Shown: positions 23,779-31,715 of the stretch, piece after piece
Layout: every line of letters begins with the position of its first letter
Numbering within the stretch: position 1 is the stretch's first letter
Assembly (NCBI RefSeq): GCF_014646295.1
Contig: NZ_BMNE01000010.1
Location: 157,142-221,141, forward strand
Origin: Nocardia rhizosphaerihabitans
GTDB taxonomy: Bacteria; Actinomycetota; Actinomycetes; Mycobacteriales; Mycobacteriaceae
Direction: 5' to 3'
DNA length: 64,000 nucleotides
Notes under the pieces: model-generated
Told to the model about the DNA's origin: nothing
Databases searched by the model: none
What the model saw: only the letters and a program-made list of their open reading frames with translations
Made by a program: the position numbers and the translations under genes

Positions 23779-24806
23779 CGGCACCCCTCGACAACCTGGG
23801 CCAGGCACAGCCAGTTGTCCGGGAACAACCACGGCATATAGACCTCTCCATACGGACCTTGGCCGAAGCCGTTGTTGAACTGGCGCATCGTCACCGGCAT
23901 CATCTGATACAGCGCGTCGAGGTTGGCGCGGTTCTTCTCCAAGCCCTGTGACATGGTGTTCAGGCTGTGGATGAGCGGACCGAGCCTGCCGCCGTTGTCG
24001 ACGCCCATGTCCTGCAGGATCTTCGACGCGGCGGCGACATTGTCGAGCAGTTCGCGAATCAGGTCCCGGCGGCGGGTCACCGCGTCACCGATCGCCTGCC
24101 CCCTGGTCAGCAGCAGGAGCACGCTGTTCTGGTTGTCGGCGATCAGCCCCGACACCTGGTCCATGCTGGTGAGCAACTGGTCGACCTCGTCACGGCGCGT
24201 GGCCACGACCTTCGCCAGCGCACCGACGCTGTCGAGCGCCTGCGCGGTGAGATGCGGTGAGTCGCCCATCTGCTTGCTGACCGCATCCAGGCTGTCGCGC
24301 AACGCGTTCGGGTCCAGCCGCTCGAGATGTTCGAAGGAGTTGCGGTACTTCGGATCGTTCACGACCTTCGCCAGGTTGTAGGGAACGGTTGTGGCCGACA
24401 ACGGAATCCGGTGGCCGTCGAGGTCGGTGCCCTGGCCGGGATCGAGCTCGATGTGCATCTTGCCGAGAATCGTCGACATCTTGATGGCGGCCTCGGCGTC
24501 GCGACCCAACTCCACCTCCGAGCGCAGACTCATCGCCACCACCACGCGATCACGCTCCAGCCGAACCGATTTCACGGTGCCCACCTCGATACCCGCGATG
24601 TCGACACTGTTGCCCGTCCGCAGGCCGGCGGCCTGGGCGAACTCGGCGTGCACCGTCGCCTTGCCGAGTTCGGCGCGGGCGAGCACGCCGGAGCCGAGGA
24701 CCAGCGCCACCACGGCGGCGCCCGCCGCCATGCCGAGCCACAGGTTCCGGCTGCGGGTCGACGCGCGCACCGCGGCTGTCACGCGCGCGAACAGGGACGC
24801 GATCAT
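23775..24806 (-). CDS. mceC: MCE family protein (mceC position)
   Basis: A 343-residue protein starting MIASLFARVTAAVRAS at 24806, with one N-terminal membrane helix (about 24-46) and an MlaD domain (ATVHAEFAQAAGLRTGNSV, IAGIEVGTVKSV). The helical part ends in FNNGFGQGPYGEVYMPWLF, a conserved end of this subunit type. It overlaps mceB at its start and mceD at its end, indicating tight translational coupling. Confidence 0.92.
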   Translation of the reverse strand: MIASLFARVTAAVRASTRSRNLWLGMAAGAAVVALVLGSGVLARAELGKATVHAEFAQAAGLRTGNSVDIAGIEVGTVKSVRLERDRVVVAMSLRSEVELGRDAEAAIKMSTILGKMHIELDPGQGTDLDGHRIPLSATTVPYNLAKVVNDPKYRNSFEHLERLDPNALRDSLDAVSKQMGDSPHLTAQALDSVGALAKVVATRRDEVDQLLTSMDQVSGLIADNQNSVLLLLTRGQAIGDAVTRRRDLIRELLDNVAAASKILQDMGVDNGGRLGPLIHSLNTMSQGLEKNRANLDALYQMMPVTMRQFNNGFGQGPYGEVYMPWLFPDNWLCLAQVVEGCR

Positions 24807-25825
24807 CTGCACACCTCCGTGTGGGAATTGCCGCCGACCTGCGAGAACAGGCCGCGCGGGAACAGCACGCCCCACAGCGACAGGTCCAGACTGCAGATGT
24901 GGGCATTGATGTAGGTTCCGTTGCCCGCGATCCGGGCCAGCCCGGCCAGCACCAGCGGCAGCTCGATCGCCGAACGGTCCAGGCGCTCGCCGTTGGACAG
25001 CAGCAGCTCGACACCGGTGCTCGCCTGCTGCTGGGCCAGCGCCATGCCGGGTGCGACCCGGCCGATCAGGTCGGTCAGCGCGGTCGTGGACTCTGCGATG
25101 CCGGTGACCGCTTCGCTGAGCACCGCGCCCTGCTCGTACAAGCCCGTCACCAGCGCACGCGACTGGGTGATGAGGGTCTCCAGCTCGCCGCTACGGTGGG
25201 CCAGACTGGCGATGACGTCGCTCAGATTGCTGATCACCGCGCCGAGAATCTGATCGCGTTCCCCGAAGGTGGCGGCCAGCGCCGCGGCCTGGGTGATCAA
25301 GGCCGACAGCGAGACCCCGTCGCCCTGCAAAGCCTGGACGAGGGTCTCCGACAGCGAGTTCACCTCGTCGGGCTGCAACAGGCTGAACAGCGGCTCGAAA
25401 CCGGAGAGCATGGTCGAGACGTCGAACGAGGATTCGGTGCGCTCCAAGGGAATCGATCCGCCGGCAGGGAGCGGTTCACCCGCCGATTCGCCCACCGCCA
25501 GCGCGACATAGCGCTGACCGATCAGATTCTGATAGCGGATGAGCGCCTTCGTGGTGGTGCTCAGGTGCTGGCGGGACTGCACGGACAGGGTCACCCTGGC
25601 ATGCCTGCGATCGACCAGGTCGATCGCGTCGACCCGGCCGACCCGCACTCCGGCGATCCGCACGTCGTCGCCTTCGCGCAGGCCGAGCACCTCGGTGAAG
25701 GTGGCGCTGTAGCGGTGGGTGTCACCGGGAACGGAGCGCTGCAGGGTCGACCAGATCGTGTAGGTCGCGACGAGTGAGAGCGCGACGAATACGGCGAGCC
25801 CGAGATAGGTGGTGCGCGAACGCAT
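24803..25825 (-). CDS. mceB: MCE family protein (mceB position)
   Basis: A 340-residue protein starting MRSRTTYLGLAVFVAL at 25825, one base after the mceA stop. A single N-terminal helix (about 6-26) precedes the MlaD domain (HRYSATFTEVLGLREGDDV, AGVRVGRVDAI) and a helical region; the conserved end HICSLDLSLWGVLFPRG is typical for this position. Part of the periplasmic lipid-carrying hexamer with the other Mce proteins. Confidence 0.92.
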   Translation of the reverse strand: MRSRTTYLGLAVFVALSLVATYTIWSTLQRSVPGDTHRYSATFTEVLGLREGDDVRIAGVRVGRVDAIDLVDRRHARVTLSVQSRQHLSTTTKALIRYQNLIGQRYVALAVGESAGEPLPAGGSIPLERTESSFDVSTMLSGFEPLFSLLQPDEVNSLSETLVQALQGDGVSLSALITQAAALAATFGERDQILGAVISNLSDVIASLAHRSGELETLITQSRALVTGLYEQGAVLSEAVTGIAESTTALTDLIGRVAPGMALAQQQASTGVELLLSNGERLDRSAIELPLVLAGLARIAGNGTYINAHICSLDLSLWGVLFPRGLFSQVGGNSHTEVCR

Positions 25826-25826
25826 G

Positions 25827-27212
25827 TCAGTGTCCTCCCGGGGTATCGAGGGTGACGGTCGCACCGGTCAGCACGGTGCCGAGCAGCAGCAGCTCGGTGA
25901 GGTTCGGCCTGCCGCCGACGATCGCCGCGACGGCATCCGGGCCGGTCAGGGCGATCGGCATGGTGGTGCTCGCCGGTGCGGTGATGCCGGGGATGACCAG
26001 TCCGGGGATGGTGGGAAGTGACAGCCCCGGCAAGGTGGGCAGTGTCAGCGTCGGCAGCCCCGGCATCGGGGCGGGGCCCGCTGTGGCTAGCCAGCCCGGC
26101 AACAACTGGGTCGGATAGGTCTGTGGCGCAGCCACTTCGGGCACCGAGGGCCCACCGCAGCGAGGTCCGCTCTGCTCGCCGTAGCGGGGGCAATCGGCTG
26201 CGCTGTACTGGCGGAACGGGGTGAACGACACCGTGATGTCCCAGCGCATCTGCTTGCTCGGTCCCCAATTGAACACGGTGGCAAGGCGGTTCAATGAGGC
26301 GCCGAGTCCGGTGACGGTGTCGGTGAGAGCCGAGGGATCCGCCGCCAGCGCACCGAACGTCTCGTCCAGACCGACCACGAGTTCCTTACCCGCGTCGGGA
26401 TTCCGGGCGAACAGGTCCTGGGTCGCGTCGGTGGCGATGCCCGCGGCGGTGAGCAGCTCGACGACCTGTGCGCGGCGCTCGGTGATCGTGCGGGCCGTCT
26501 GCACCGAGCGGCCGAGGGCGTCGACCAGTTCGGGCGCCGACTGGTTCACCGCGGACGCCGCCGCGCCGAGATCGCCGAGCAGTGTGCCGATCCCGGGCAG
26601 CGCACGGACCTCGGTGATCCACTGGTCCAGCCGCTCGATGGTCGAACCGGGCAGGCGGGTGTCGCCGTCGAGCGCGTCGGCGAGGGTGGCCAGCACCCGC
26701 GCCAGCTTGGCGGGCTGGATGCGGTCGAGGACGTCACGCAGGGTGGTCAGGGTGGTTTGCAGGGCGACGGTGGCGCTGCTGGTGTCCTGTTCGACGACCG
26801 CTCCCGCGCCCAGGGTCGAGGCGGCGGCGCCGTTGTCGACCAGTTCGATCGCGGTGACGCCGAAGATGTTGGCAGGCACGACCCGGGCGGTGACCGTGAC
26901 CGGAATCGACGCGGCCGCAGCCGGTTCCAGCCGCAGACCGACCCGCTGCCGTAGACCCTTGTCCGCGATCTCCACTTCGGACACCGCGCCGACGAGCATT
27001 CCGCGGAAGCGCACGTCCGCGCGGGCGGGCAGGCCGTCGCCGGTGCTGGTCATCATGGCCGTCACCGCGACGGAGTCCTCGAAATGGCCGCCGTAGCGCA
27101 GCCCGAGCAAGGCCACCACGGTCGACACACTCGCCGTCATCGCCACCCCGGCCAGGCCGAGACGCCTGCGCGACCAGCCGCGCCCACTGGGATCCGGATA
27201 CACGCCGACCAC
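25827..27212 (-). CDS. mceA: MCE family protein (mceA position)
   Basis: A 461-residue protein, GTG start at 27212 abutting the yrbEB stop. One membrane helix (about 18-40), then the MlaD domain (VTAMMTSTGDGLPARADV, FRGMLVGAVSEVEI) and the helical region. The C-terminal 110 residues contain a run of near-repeats of the type LPTLPGLSLPTIPGLVIPGI (proline/leucine-rich), absent from short MceA proteins, which may be a surface-exposed extension. First mce gene after the two permease genes. Confidence 0.92.
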   Translation of the reverse strand: MVGVYPDPSGRGWSRRRLGLAGVAMTASVSTVVALLGLRYGGHFEDSVAVTAMMTSTGDGLPARADVRFRGMLVGAVSEVEIADKGLRQRVGLRLEPAAAASIPVTVTARVVPANIFGVTAIELVDNGAAASTLGAGAVVEQDTSSATVALQTTLTTLRDVLDRIQPAKLARVLATLADALDGDTRLPGSTIERLDQWITEVRALPGIGTLLGDLGAAASAVNQSAPELVDALGRSVQTARTITERRAQVVELLTAAGIATDATQDLFARNPDAGKELVVGLDETFGALAADPSALTDTVTGLGASLNRLATVFNWGPSKQMRWDITVSFTPFRQYSAADCPRYGEQSGPRCGGPSVPEVAAPQTYPTQLLPGWLATAGPAPMPGLPTLTLPTLPGLSLPTIPGLVIPGITAPASTTMPIALTGPDAVAAIVGGRPNLTELLLLGTVLTGATVTLDTPGGH

Positions 27213-28073
27213 CTATCCCGAGATCCGGATACCCGGGTCGACGCCCCAGATAGCCATGGTGAGAAGCAGATTGAGGAAGACGACCACGATGATCGTCATC
27301 TTGATGGCCCGGCCCGCCGCGACGCCGACACCCTCGGGACCACCGGCGGCGATATAGCCGTAGTGGCATTGGATGAACGTCGCGACGAGCACGAACGCGA
27401 CCGCCTTGAGCACCGAGTACACGATGTCGCCCGGGTCGAGGAACTGGTGGAAGTAATGGTCGTAGGTGCCTATCCCGCTGCCGCCGAGGAAGAACACGGT
27501 CACCTTGGTGGAGAGATAGGCGATCGCCATGCCGATGCTGTAGAGCGGCAGGATCGCTACCGTCGCGGCCAGCATGCGCGTGGTGATCAGGTAGGGGAGC
27601 GGGCGGATGGCCATCGACTCCAGCGCGTCGATCTCCTCCGCGATCCGCATCGAACCGATCTGCGCGGTGAACCGGCACCCGGCCTGGGCCGCGAAGGCGA
27701 TCGTCGCCAGCAGCGGGGCGAGCTCACGGGTGGTGGCGAAACCGGAGATGGCGCCGGTGAGCGGGCTCATGGTCAGCAGATCCAGCGCTGTATGCGATTC
27801 CATCCCGACAGTGACCCCGCCGAAGCCGCACAGGATGAGTACCACGCCCACCGTCCCGCCGCCCACCACCAGAGCGCCGTTGCCCCAGGTGACGTCGACG
27901 ATCAGCCGCACGACCTCTTTGCGGTAGTGCCGCAGGACGAACGGGATCGCGAGCAGCGCGTCGATGAACACCATGCCCTGGTGTCCCAGACGGACATTGG
28001 CATCGGCGAGCGGCTGGGCCGCCTGCCGCAGCGCACGCCATGGCCGCAGGGCGGGTGGCAGGTAGCTCGCCAT
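27213..28073 (-). CDS. yrbEB: MlaE/YrbE-family ABC transporter permease B
   Basis: A 286-residue permease with five to six membrane helices. Family motifs include GMVFIDALLAIPFVLRHY near the N-terminus, the coupling-helix region MRIAEEIDALESMAI around residue 145, and the end LLLTMAIWGVDPGI. YrbE proteins form the membrane core of mce importers, powered by a MceG-type ATPase that is usually encoded elsewhere; none is in this window. Its ATG directly follows the yrbEA TAG with no gap, and its TAG abuts the mceA GTG. Confidence 0.94.
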   Translation of the reverse strand: MASYLPPALRPWRALRQAAQPLADANVRLGHQGMVFIDALLAIPFVLRHYRKEVVRLIVDVTWGNGALVVGGGTVGVVLILCGFGGVTVGMESHTALDLLTMSPLTGAISGFATTRELAPLLATIAFAAQAGCRFTAQIGSMRIAEEIDALESMAIRPLPYLITTRMLAATVAILPLYSIGMAIAYLSTKVTVFFLGGSGIGTYDHYFHQFLDPGDIVYSVLKAVAFVLVATFIQCHYGYIAAGGPEGVGVAAGRAIKMTIIVVVFLNLLLTMAIWGVDPGIRISG

Positions 28074-28940
28074 CTAGAGCACCTTCGACGGAAACACGGT
28101 GTTGTAGATCTGCGTCAGCGCGATATTGGCCGCGAACAGCACGATCGCCGAACTGACCACCGCCGAGTTGACCGCGTTCGCGACGCCGCCGGGGCCGCCC
28201 TTGGTGTGCAGTCCCGCATCGCAGGCGATGATCGCGGTGAGCGCGCCGAACACCGCCGCTTTCACGATCGCGACCAGCAGGTCGCTCGCGACGGCGAACG
28301 AGGCGAACGTGCTGATGTAGGAACCCGGTGTGCCGTCCTGGATGAAGACGTTGAACACGTATCCCGTGGCGAAACCGATGAAGACGACGAACCCGCACAG
28401 CAGCATGCTCACCGACACCGCGGCCAGCAGGCGCGGCGCGACCAGCCTGCGCACCGGGTCGACGCCCATCACCCGCATGGCGTCGATCTCCTCACGGATG
28501 GTGCGGGAGCCGAGATCCGCGCAGATCGAGGAGCCGACCGCGCCGGCGATCATCAGCGAGGTCACCAGCGGCGCGCCCTGCCGGATGATGCCGAGGCCGT
28601 TGACCGCGCCGATGAAGGTGGTCGCGCCGACCTGGCCGACCAGCGAACCGATCTGGATCGACACGACCACCGCGACCGGGATGGCGACCAACAGCGTCGG
28701 CGTGGCTGAGACACCCGCCATGAACGAGCATTGACGCAGGAATTCCCGCAGCGGAAACCGGCGATGGACCAGCGCGAGGACCAGCTCGGCGGTAGCGCGC
28801 CAGCCCATCCTGACCTGCCTGCCCGCTGTCTCGATCGACTGCTGCGGATGGGCACGCCACCAGTGGGTGCCGAATTCGACGACGAGCTCGCGATCCGTTG
28901 GTGTACTGGCTGTTTCAACTGTCGCGACGATGACGATCAC
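28074..28940 (-). CDS. yrbEA: MlaE/YrbE-family ABC transporter permease A
   Basis: About 288 residues from the GTG at 28940 (MIVIVATVETASTPTD). The frame stays open far upstream, so the start is a judgement; this GTG gives a short acidic N-terminus and the usual length. The core begins at REFLRQCSFMAGVSATPTLL and includes the coupling helix TIREEIDAMRVMGVDP near residue 150 and the ending IALTQIYNTVFPSKVL. First gene of the eight- or nine-gene mce operon. The ribosome site is weak. Confidence 0.9.
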   Translation of the reverse strand: MIVIVATVETASTPTDRELVVEFGTHWWRAHPQQSIETAGRQVRMGWRATAELVLALVHRRFPLREFLRQCSFMAGVSATPTLLVAIPVAVVVSIQIGSLVGQVGATTFIGAVNGLGIIRQGAPLVTSLMIAGAVGSSICADLGSRTIREEIDAMRVMGVDPVRRLVAPRLLAAVSVSMLLCGFVVFIGFATGYVFNVFIQDGTPGSYISTFASFAVASDLLVAIVKAAVFGALTAIIACDAGLHTKGGPGGVANAVNSAVVSSAIVLFAANIALTQIYNTVFPSKVL

Positions 28941-28989
28941 CCCGGTTCCGGTGCGGCCGCCGTCCTGCGCGACCAGAGCTGACTGAAGC

Positions 28990-29070
28990 GCTACGCGACC
29001 GTAGCTATCAATTTCTACGGTGGTGTAGCCAACAGTCTGAGACAGTAACAATAGCCCGTTCGGCTGTCTC
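28990..29070. promoter_or_regulatory. Cluster of dyads between yrbEA and divergent TetR gene
   Basis: This AT-richer interval holds GCTACG-N4-CGTAGC at 28990-29005, CTAC-N6-GTAG at 29015-29028, a 15 bp near-palindrome ACAGTCTGAGACAGT at 29032-29046, and GAGACAG at 29039-29045 matched by CTGTCTC at 29064-29070. It must carry the promoters for the mce operon and the TetR gene and probably the TetR operator. Which dyad is bound cannot be told. Confidence 0.5.
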
Positions 29071-29092
29071 CGAATTGGGGCATGATCGCTGC

Positions 29093-29776
29093 GTGAGTGT
29101 GCAGCGGAAGTCGACCGGGGTGTGGCAGGTGTCGGGTGCCGGACGACCCCGGGGGCGCAATGCGCCCCGGCTGCCACCCGCGCAGCGCCGGGAGCAGCTT
29201 CTCGATGCCGCCTTGCGCGTCGTCGCCCGCGACGGGCTGGCCCGGTTGACGATGCAGGCGGTCGCGCAGGAGGCGGGTGTCGCCAAGCCGGTGCTGTACG
29301 CGCTGTTCCCGGCGGCGCCGGAATTGGTCGCGGCGCTGCTGCGGCGCGAACACGCGGCCGGGATGGCGCAGGTGTTCGCGGCGATGCCCGCGGATCTGCG
29401 TGGCACCGATCCCGACGAGGAGTTCGTCGCGGCGCTGATGGCGTTCCTCGACTCGGTGGCCGCCGACCCGTCGCGCTGGCGGTTGATCCTGCTGCCCAGT
29501 GACGGTGCGCCCGTGGGCTATCGGGAACTTCTCGGCGCGGCCAGGGACGAGATGCTGTGCCGCGGTATCGAATTGCTCGGTCAGGGGCTGCGATTACGGG
29601 GCGGCGTCGCCGAGGTGGACGTGGAACTGATCGGTCACACGCTGTTCGGCTTCGCCGAGACACTGGGCAGGATGGTGCTGTCCGACGCGCAACGGTTTCC
29701 GCCGGCGCGGTTGCGTCCGGTGGTGCATTCCCTGTTGCGGACCGTGCCGAGGGCGCCGCGCGACGACGCCGGGTGA
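29093..29776 (+). CDS. TetR/AcrR-family regulator, probable regulator of the mce operon
   Basis: About 227 residues from GTG 29093 (alternatives TTG 29075, GTG 29099). A basic, proline/glycine-rich N-terminus precedes the helix-turn-helix (QLLDAALRVVARDGLARLTM, AQEAGVAKPVLYALFP), then a TetR C-terminal domain (FAETLGRMVLSDAQRFP). Divergent orientation from yrbEA across a dyad-rich 152 bp spacer indicates that it controls the lipid importer and itself. Other mce loci are governed by TetR or GntR repressors; the ligand here is unknown. Confidence 0.88.
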   Translation: MSVQRKSTGVWQVSGAGRPRGRNAPRLPPAQRREQLLDAALRVVARDGLARLTMQAVAQEAGVAKPVLYALFPAAPELVAALLRREHAAGMAQVFAAMPADLRGTDPDEEFVAALMAFLDSVAADPSRWRLILLPSDGAPVGYRELLGAARDEMLCRGIELLGQGLRLRGGVAEVDVELIGHTLFGFAETLGRMVLSDAQRFPPARLRPVVHSLLRTVPRAPRDDAG

Positions 29777-29787
29777 GATGGCCGAAT

Positions 29788-30594
29788 TCAGTTCGGCGAC
29801 AACCGCCGCCAGGTCCAGTCGACGCGGATGTCGAGCGGCGAGTCGGGGGTCACCATCCTGGGGTCGGTGTTCACGCCGTCGGGCGGGCCGGATTGGGCCT
29901 CCACCGACAGTGATTCCTCCGGCAGCGTCCAGACGACCACGTCGGGAACCCGGCTGCTGATCGTGAGTTCGAGGAAGCCGGGCCAGGTCAGTCGAACGAG
30001 GACGCCGTCGGGCATGCCGAAACAGTCGTCCCACGGTGGCGGGGTCGGCGCGATGTGGCGGCCGGTGGGCAGGAAGTCCGCGCCGCGCTCGTACTGCCAG
30101 GCGGGCCGGAAGTCGACTGCGAGTGGTCCGGTGGCAGGCGGCAGCTCGCGCAGGAACCACGGATGCCAACCGCCCTGCGCGGGGAAGGGGTCGTGGTCGG
30201 TGGCGATGCGCAGCGACAGGGTGAGACCGGTGTCGGTGAGGGCGAACCTCTGGGTGACGGTGCCCGCGAACGGCCACGGGTCGGTCAGCCGGTGCCGCAG
30301 TGTCGCCTCGGTCGCCGACGCGGAGACGACCTCCCACGCGCCGTCGCGGGCGGTGCCATGGATGCTGTGTGGCGGATTGTTGATCGGCATCCGGTAGGTC
30401 TGGTCACCGACGGTGAAGGTGCCGTAGCCGAGCCTGCCCGCCCACGGAGCCATGACGAAACAGCCTGTCCCCGGGTCCTGCCGCAGCAGCTCGGTGCCGT
30501 CGACGGTGAGGCTGTGCAGTGCGCCGCCGTCTCCCGGCGCGATGACGAGTCGTGCTTTGCCTGCGTCGAGCTGCACGTCGTCGTCGGCGGTCAT
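29788..30594 (-). CDS. Aldose 1-epimerase family protein
   Basis: A 268-residue galactose-mutarotase-like protein. It begins with a beta-rich domain (FVMAPWAGRLGYGTFTVGDQ), with the conserved histidines in NNPPHSIHGTARD near residue 95 and GGWHPWF near 150, and the catalytic glutamate region near LSVEAQSGPPDGVN at about 230. It interconverts alpha and beta aldohexoses or an unknown sugar. It is convergent with the TetR gene 11 bp away and is a single transcription unit. Confidence 0.9.
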   Translation of the reverse strand: MTADDDVQLDAGKARLVIAPGDGGALHSLTVDGTELLRQDPGTGCFVMAPWAGRLGYGTFTVGDQTYRMPINNPPHSIHGTARDGAWEVVSASATEATLRHRLTDPWPFAGTVTQRFALTDTGLTLSLRIATDHDPFPAQGGWHPWFLRELPPATGPLAVDFRPAWQYERGADFLPTGRHIAPTPPPWDDCFGMPDGVLVRLTWPGFLELTISSRVPDVVVWTLPEESLSVEAQSGPPDGVNTDPRMVTPDSPLDIRVDWTWRRLSPN

Positions 30595-30644
30595 GCGGGG
30601 AGACTAGCGGCGCGCTCCGGTCGGTGGCGGGAGCCCACGCCGGA

Positions 30645-30800
30645 TCAGGCGAACGGGTACTGACCGCCGCCCGCGCCGCCGCCCGGATTGTTCGGAGTCG
30701 CGACGTCGATGATGTCCTGCACCAGTTCGACGACGGCCCGGCCGACATCGAGCACGCCGTTGCCGAGGGTGGAGAATTCCTGCGCGATGTAGTGGAGCAT
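30645..30800 (-). CDS. Small hydrophobic peptide, 51 residues
   Basis: ATG at 30800 preceded by GAGGA at the right distance (GTGAGGACGAACAAG before the start). The sequence begins MLHYIAQEFSTLGNGVLD and continues as an amphipathic helix with repeated valines and isoleucines (GRAVVELVQDIIDVATP), then a glycine-rich tail ending in QYPFA. No known domain. Two more genes of similar size, orientation and ending lie about 330-630 bp upstream, so these look like one family of membrane-active or membrane-bound peptides. Confidence 0.6.
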   Translation of the reverse strand: MLHYIAQEFSTLGNGVLDVGRAVVELVQDIIDVATPNNPGGGAGGGQYPFA

Positions 30801-30948
30801 CTTGTTCGTCCTCACGTTTGGCGAGCCGAATAGTGCTCTCCCAGAGTGCCACACGTGGACGCGAAGGTGTCGGGTGTCGGGCGATCCGCGGTGGCGCCGA
30901 AGTGTCCTCCCACCGGGCTACGCGCAGTTCGGGCCGCATATTCCCGGT

Positions 30949-31124
30949 GTGCCACAAACTTTCGATCCGGACCGCTTCGAGCCGATACCCGACCCCAGAA
31001 GCTCCGATGAGGTGTGGCCGGAGCGGACGGCACCGTGCGTGACAGCGTGCTGTTCTCGATCACCAGCGAGGACTGGCCCCGGGTGCGGTCGTCGCTCGAC
31101 AGCCGCCTTCGCTCGATCCGGTGA
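30949..31124 (+). pseudogene. GNAT acetyltransferase relic with internal deletion
   Basis: The GTG at 30949 opens with MPQTFDPDRFEPIP, a typical first segment of RimJ/RimL-type GNAT proteins. Just 80 bp later, in another frame, the typical C-terminus appears: ADGTVRDSVLFSITSEDWP followed by VRSSLDSRL and a TGA at 31122. The roughly 130-150 residues of the acetyl-CoA fold that should lie between are missing. The gene thus collapsed by internal deletion and frameshift. It cannot make a working enzyme. Confidence 0.65.
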
Positions 31125-31259
31125 TCAGGAGGCGAGGAAGTTCAGGATCGCCAGAGCCAGGGGTGCGGAGAGGTCGAAGAGGACCCGCCCGATGGCCAGG
31201 CCGACGGTGGCGCCGGATTCGTAGTGGTCGGACAGAAATTGCAGGATCGCGTCCTCCAT
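31125..31259 (-). CDS. Small hydrophobic peptide, 44 residues
   Basis: ATG at 31259 with a GGGAG ribosome site just upstream. The peptide starts MEDAILQFLSDHYESGATVG and continues LAIGRVLFDLSAPLALAILN to FLAS: an acidic start and a long hydrophobic helix. It is too short for ordinary gene callers. The stop immediately abuts the end of the acetyltransferase relic on the other strand. It lies 34 bp downstream of the next small gene and resembles it (a central G-x-G region, a D-L-x-x-P motif and a hydrophobic end). Confidence 0.6.
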   Translation of the reverse strand: MEDAILQFLSDHYESGATVGLAIGRVLFDLSAPLALAILNFLAS

Positions 31260-31293
31260 GATGTGCTCCCTGTGCTGGTACGGACTCGGCTGG

Positions 31294-31434
31294 TCAGGCG
31301 AAGTAGCCCTGGAGGATCGGCGTGCCGAGGTCGATGACCAGCTTGGCGACCGTCAACCCGAAATTGCCGAGTCCGATGACGACGGCCCCGATCAGGTCGT
31401 AGTTCGCCTCGGCGAAATCACGTAGCTGCTGCAT
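31294..31434 (-). CDS. Small hydrophobic peptide, 46 residues
   Basis: ATG at 31434 with a strong GAGGAG ribosome site 6 bases upstream. The peptide begins MQQLRDFAEANYDLIGAVVI, then GLGNFGLTVAKLVIDLGTPI and ends LQGYFA. It has one predicted amphipathic or membrane helix. It is first of the pair with the 44-residue gene. Shared features with the other two (aromatic/acidic start, V/I-rich helix with glycines, DL-x-x-P or AT-P turn, terminal FA) argue for common descent or function. No family is recognised. Confidence 0.6.
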   Translation of the reverse strand: MQQLRDFAEANYDLIGAVVIGLGNFGLTVAKLVIDLGTPILQGYFA

Positions 31435-31586
31435 GTTCACTCCTCGACCCCGACCGATGGCTGGTTGTGTGACCAGCGTCTCACAGAAGGTGCTTGCTGC
31501 CAAGTTGCTGTTGCAATGTATCCGCAGGTGGCAGGCGATTTCAGTGGGATGCCCGGCATGAATCGATGCGGCACTCACCCCCGGGT

Positions 31587-31618
31587 ATGAATGAGATTGC
31601 ATCATCGTGCATAATCAT
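31587..31618 (+). promoter_or_regulatory. Tandem ARG boxes upstream of argG
   Basis: The 32 bp match the argC operator at 29 of 32 positions. The first box reads ATGAATGAGATTGCA and the second contains GTGCATAATCAT. It lies about 98 bp before the argG start and shows that argGH keeps its own ArgR control although separated from the argCJBDFR operon. Confidence 0.75.
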
Positions 31619-31715
31619 TTGCAGCAGCGGCGCGAGCCGACCGGCGGCCGGAGCATTCATACTGCTCGAGGCAGCCCGTGCAGATGACGTACACACTTCG
31701 AGGAGCACAACAGAC

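Noticed and set aside
27084..28709. Plus-strand open frame of 541 codons opposite yrbEA/yrbEB
   Set aside because: Low-complexity, Arg/Asp/His-rich shadow of the permease genes.
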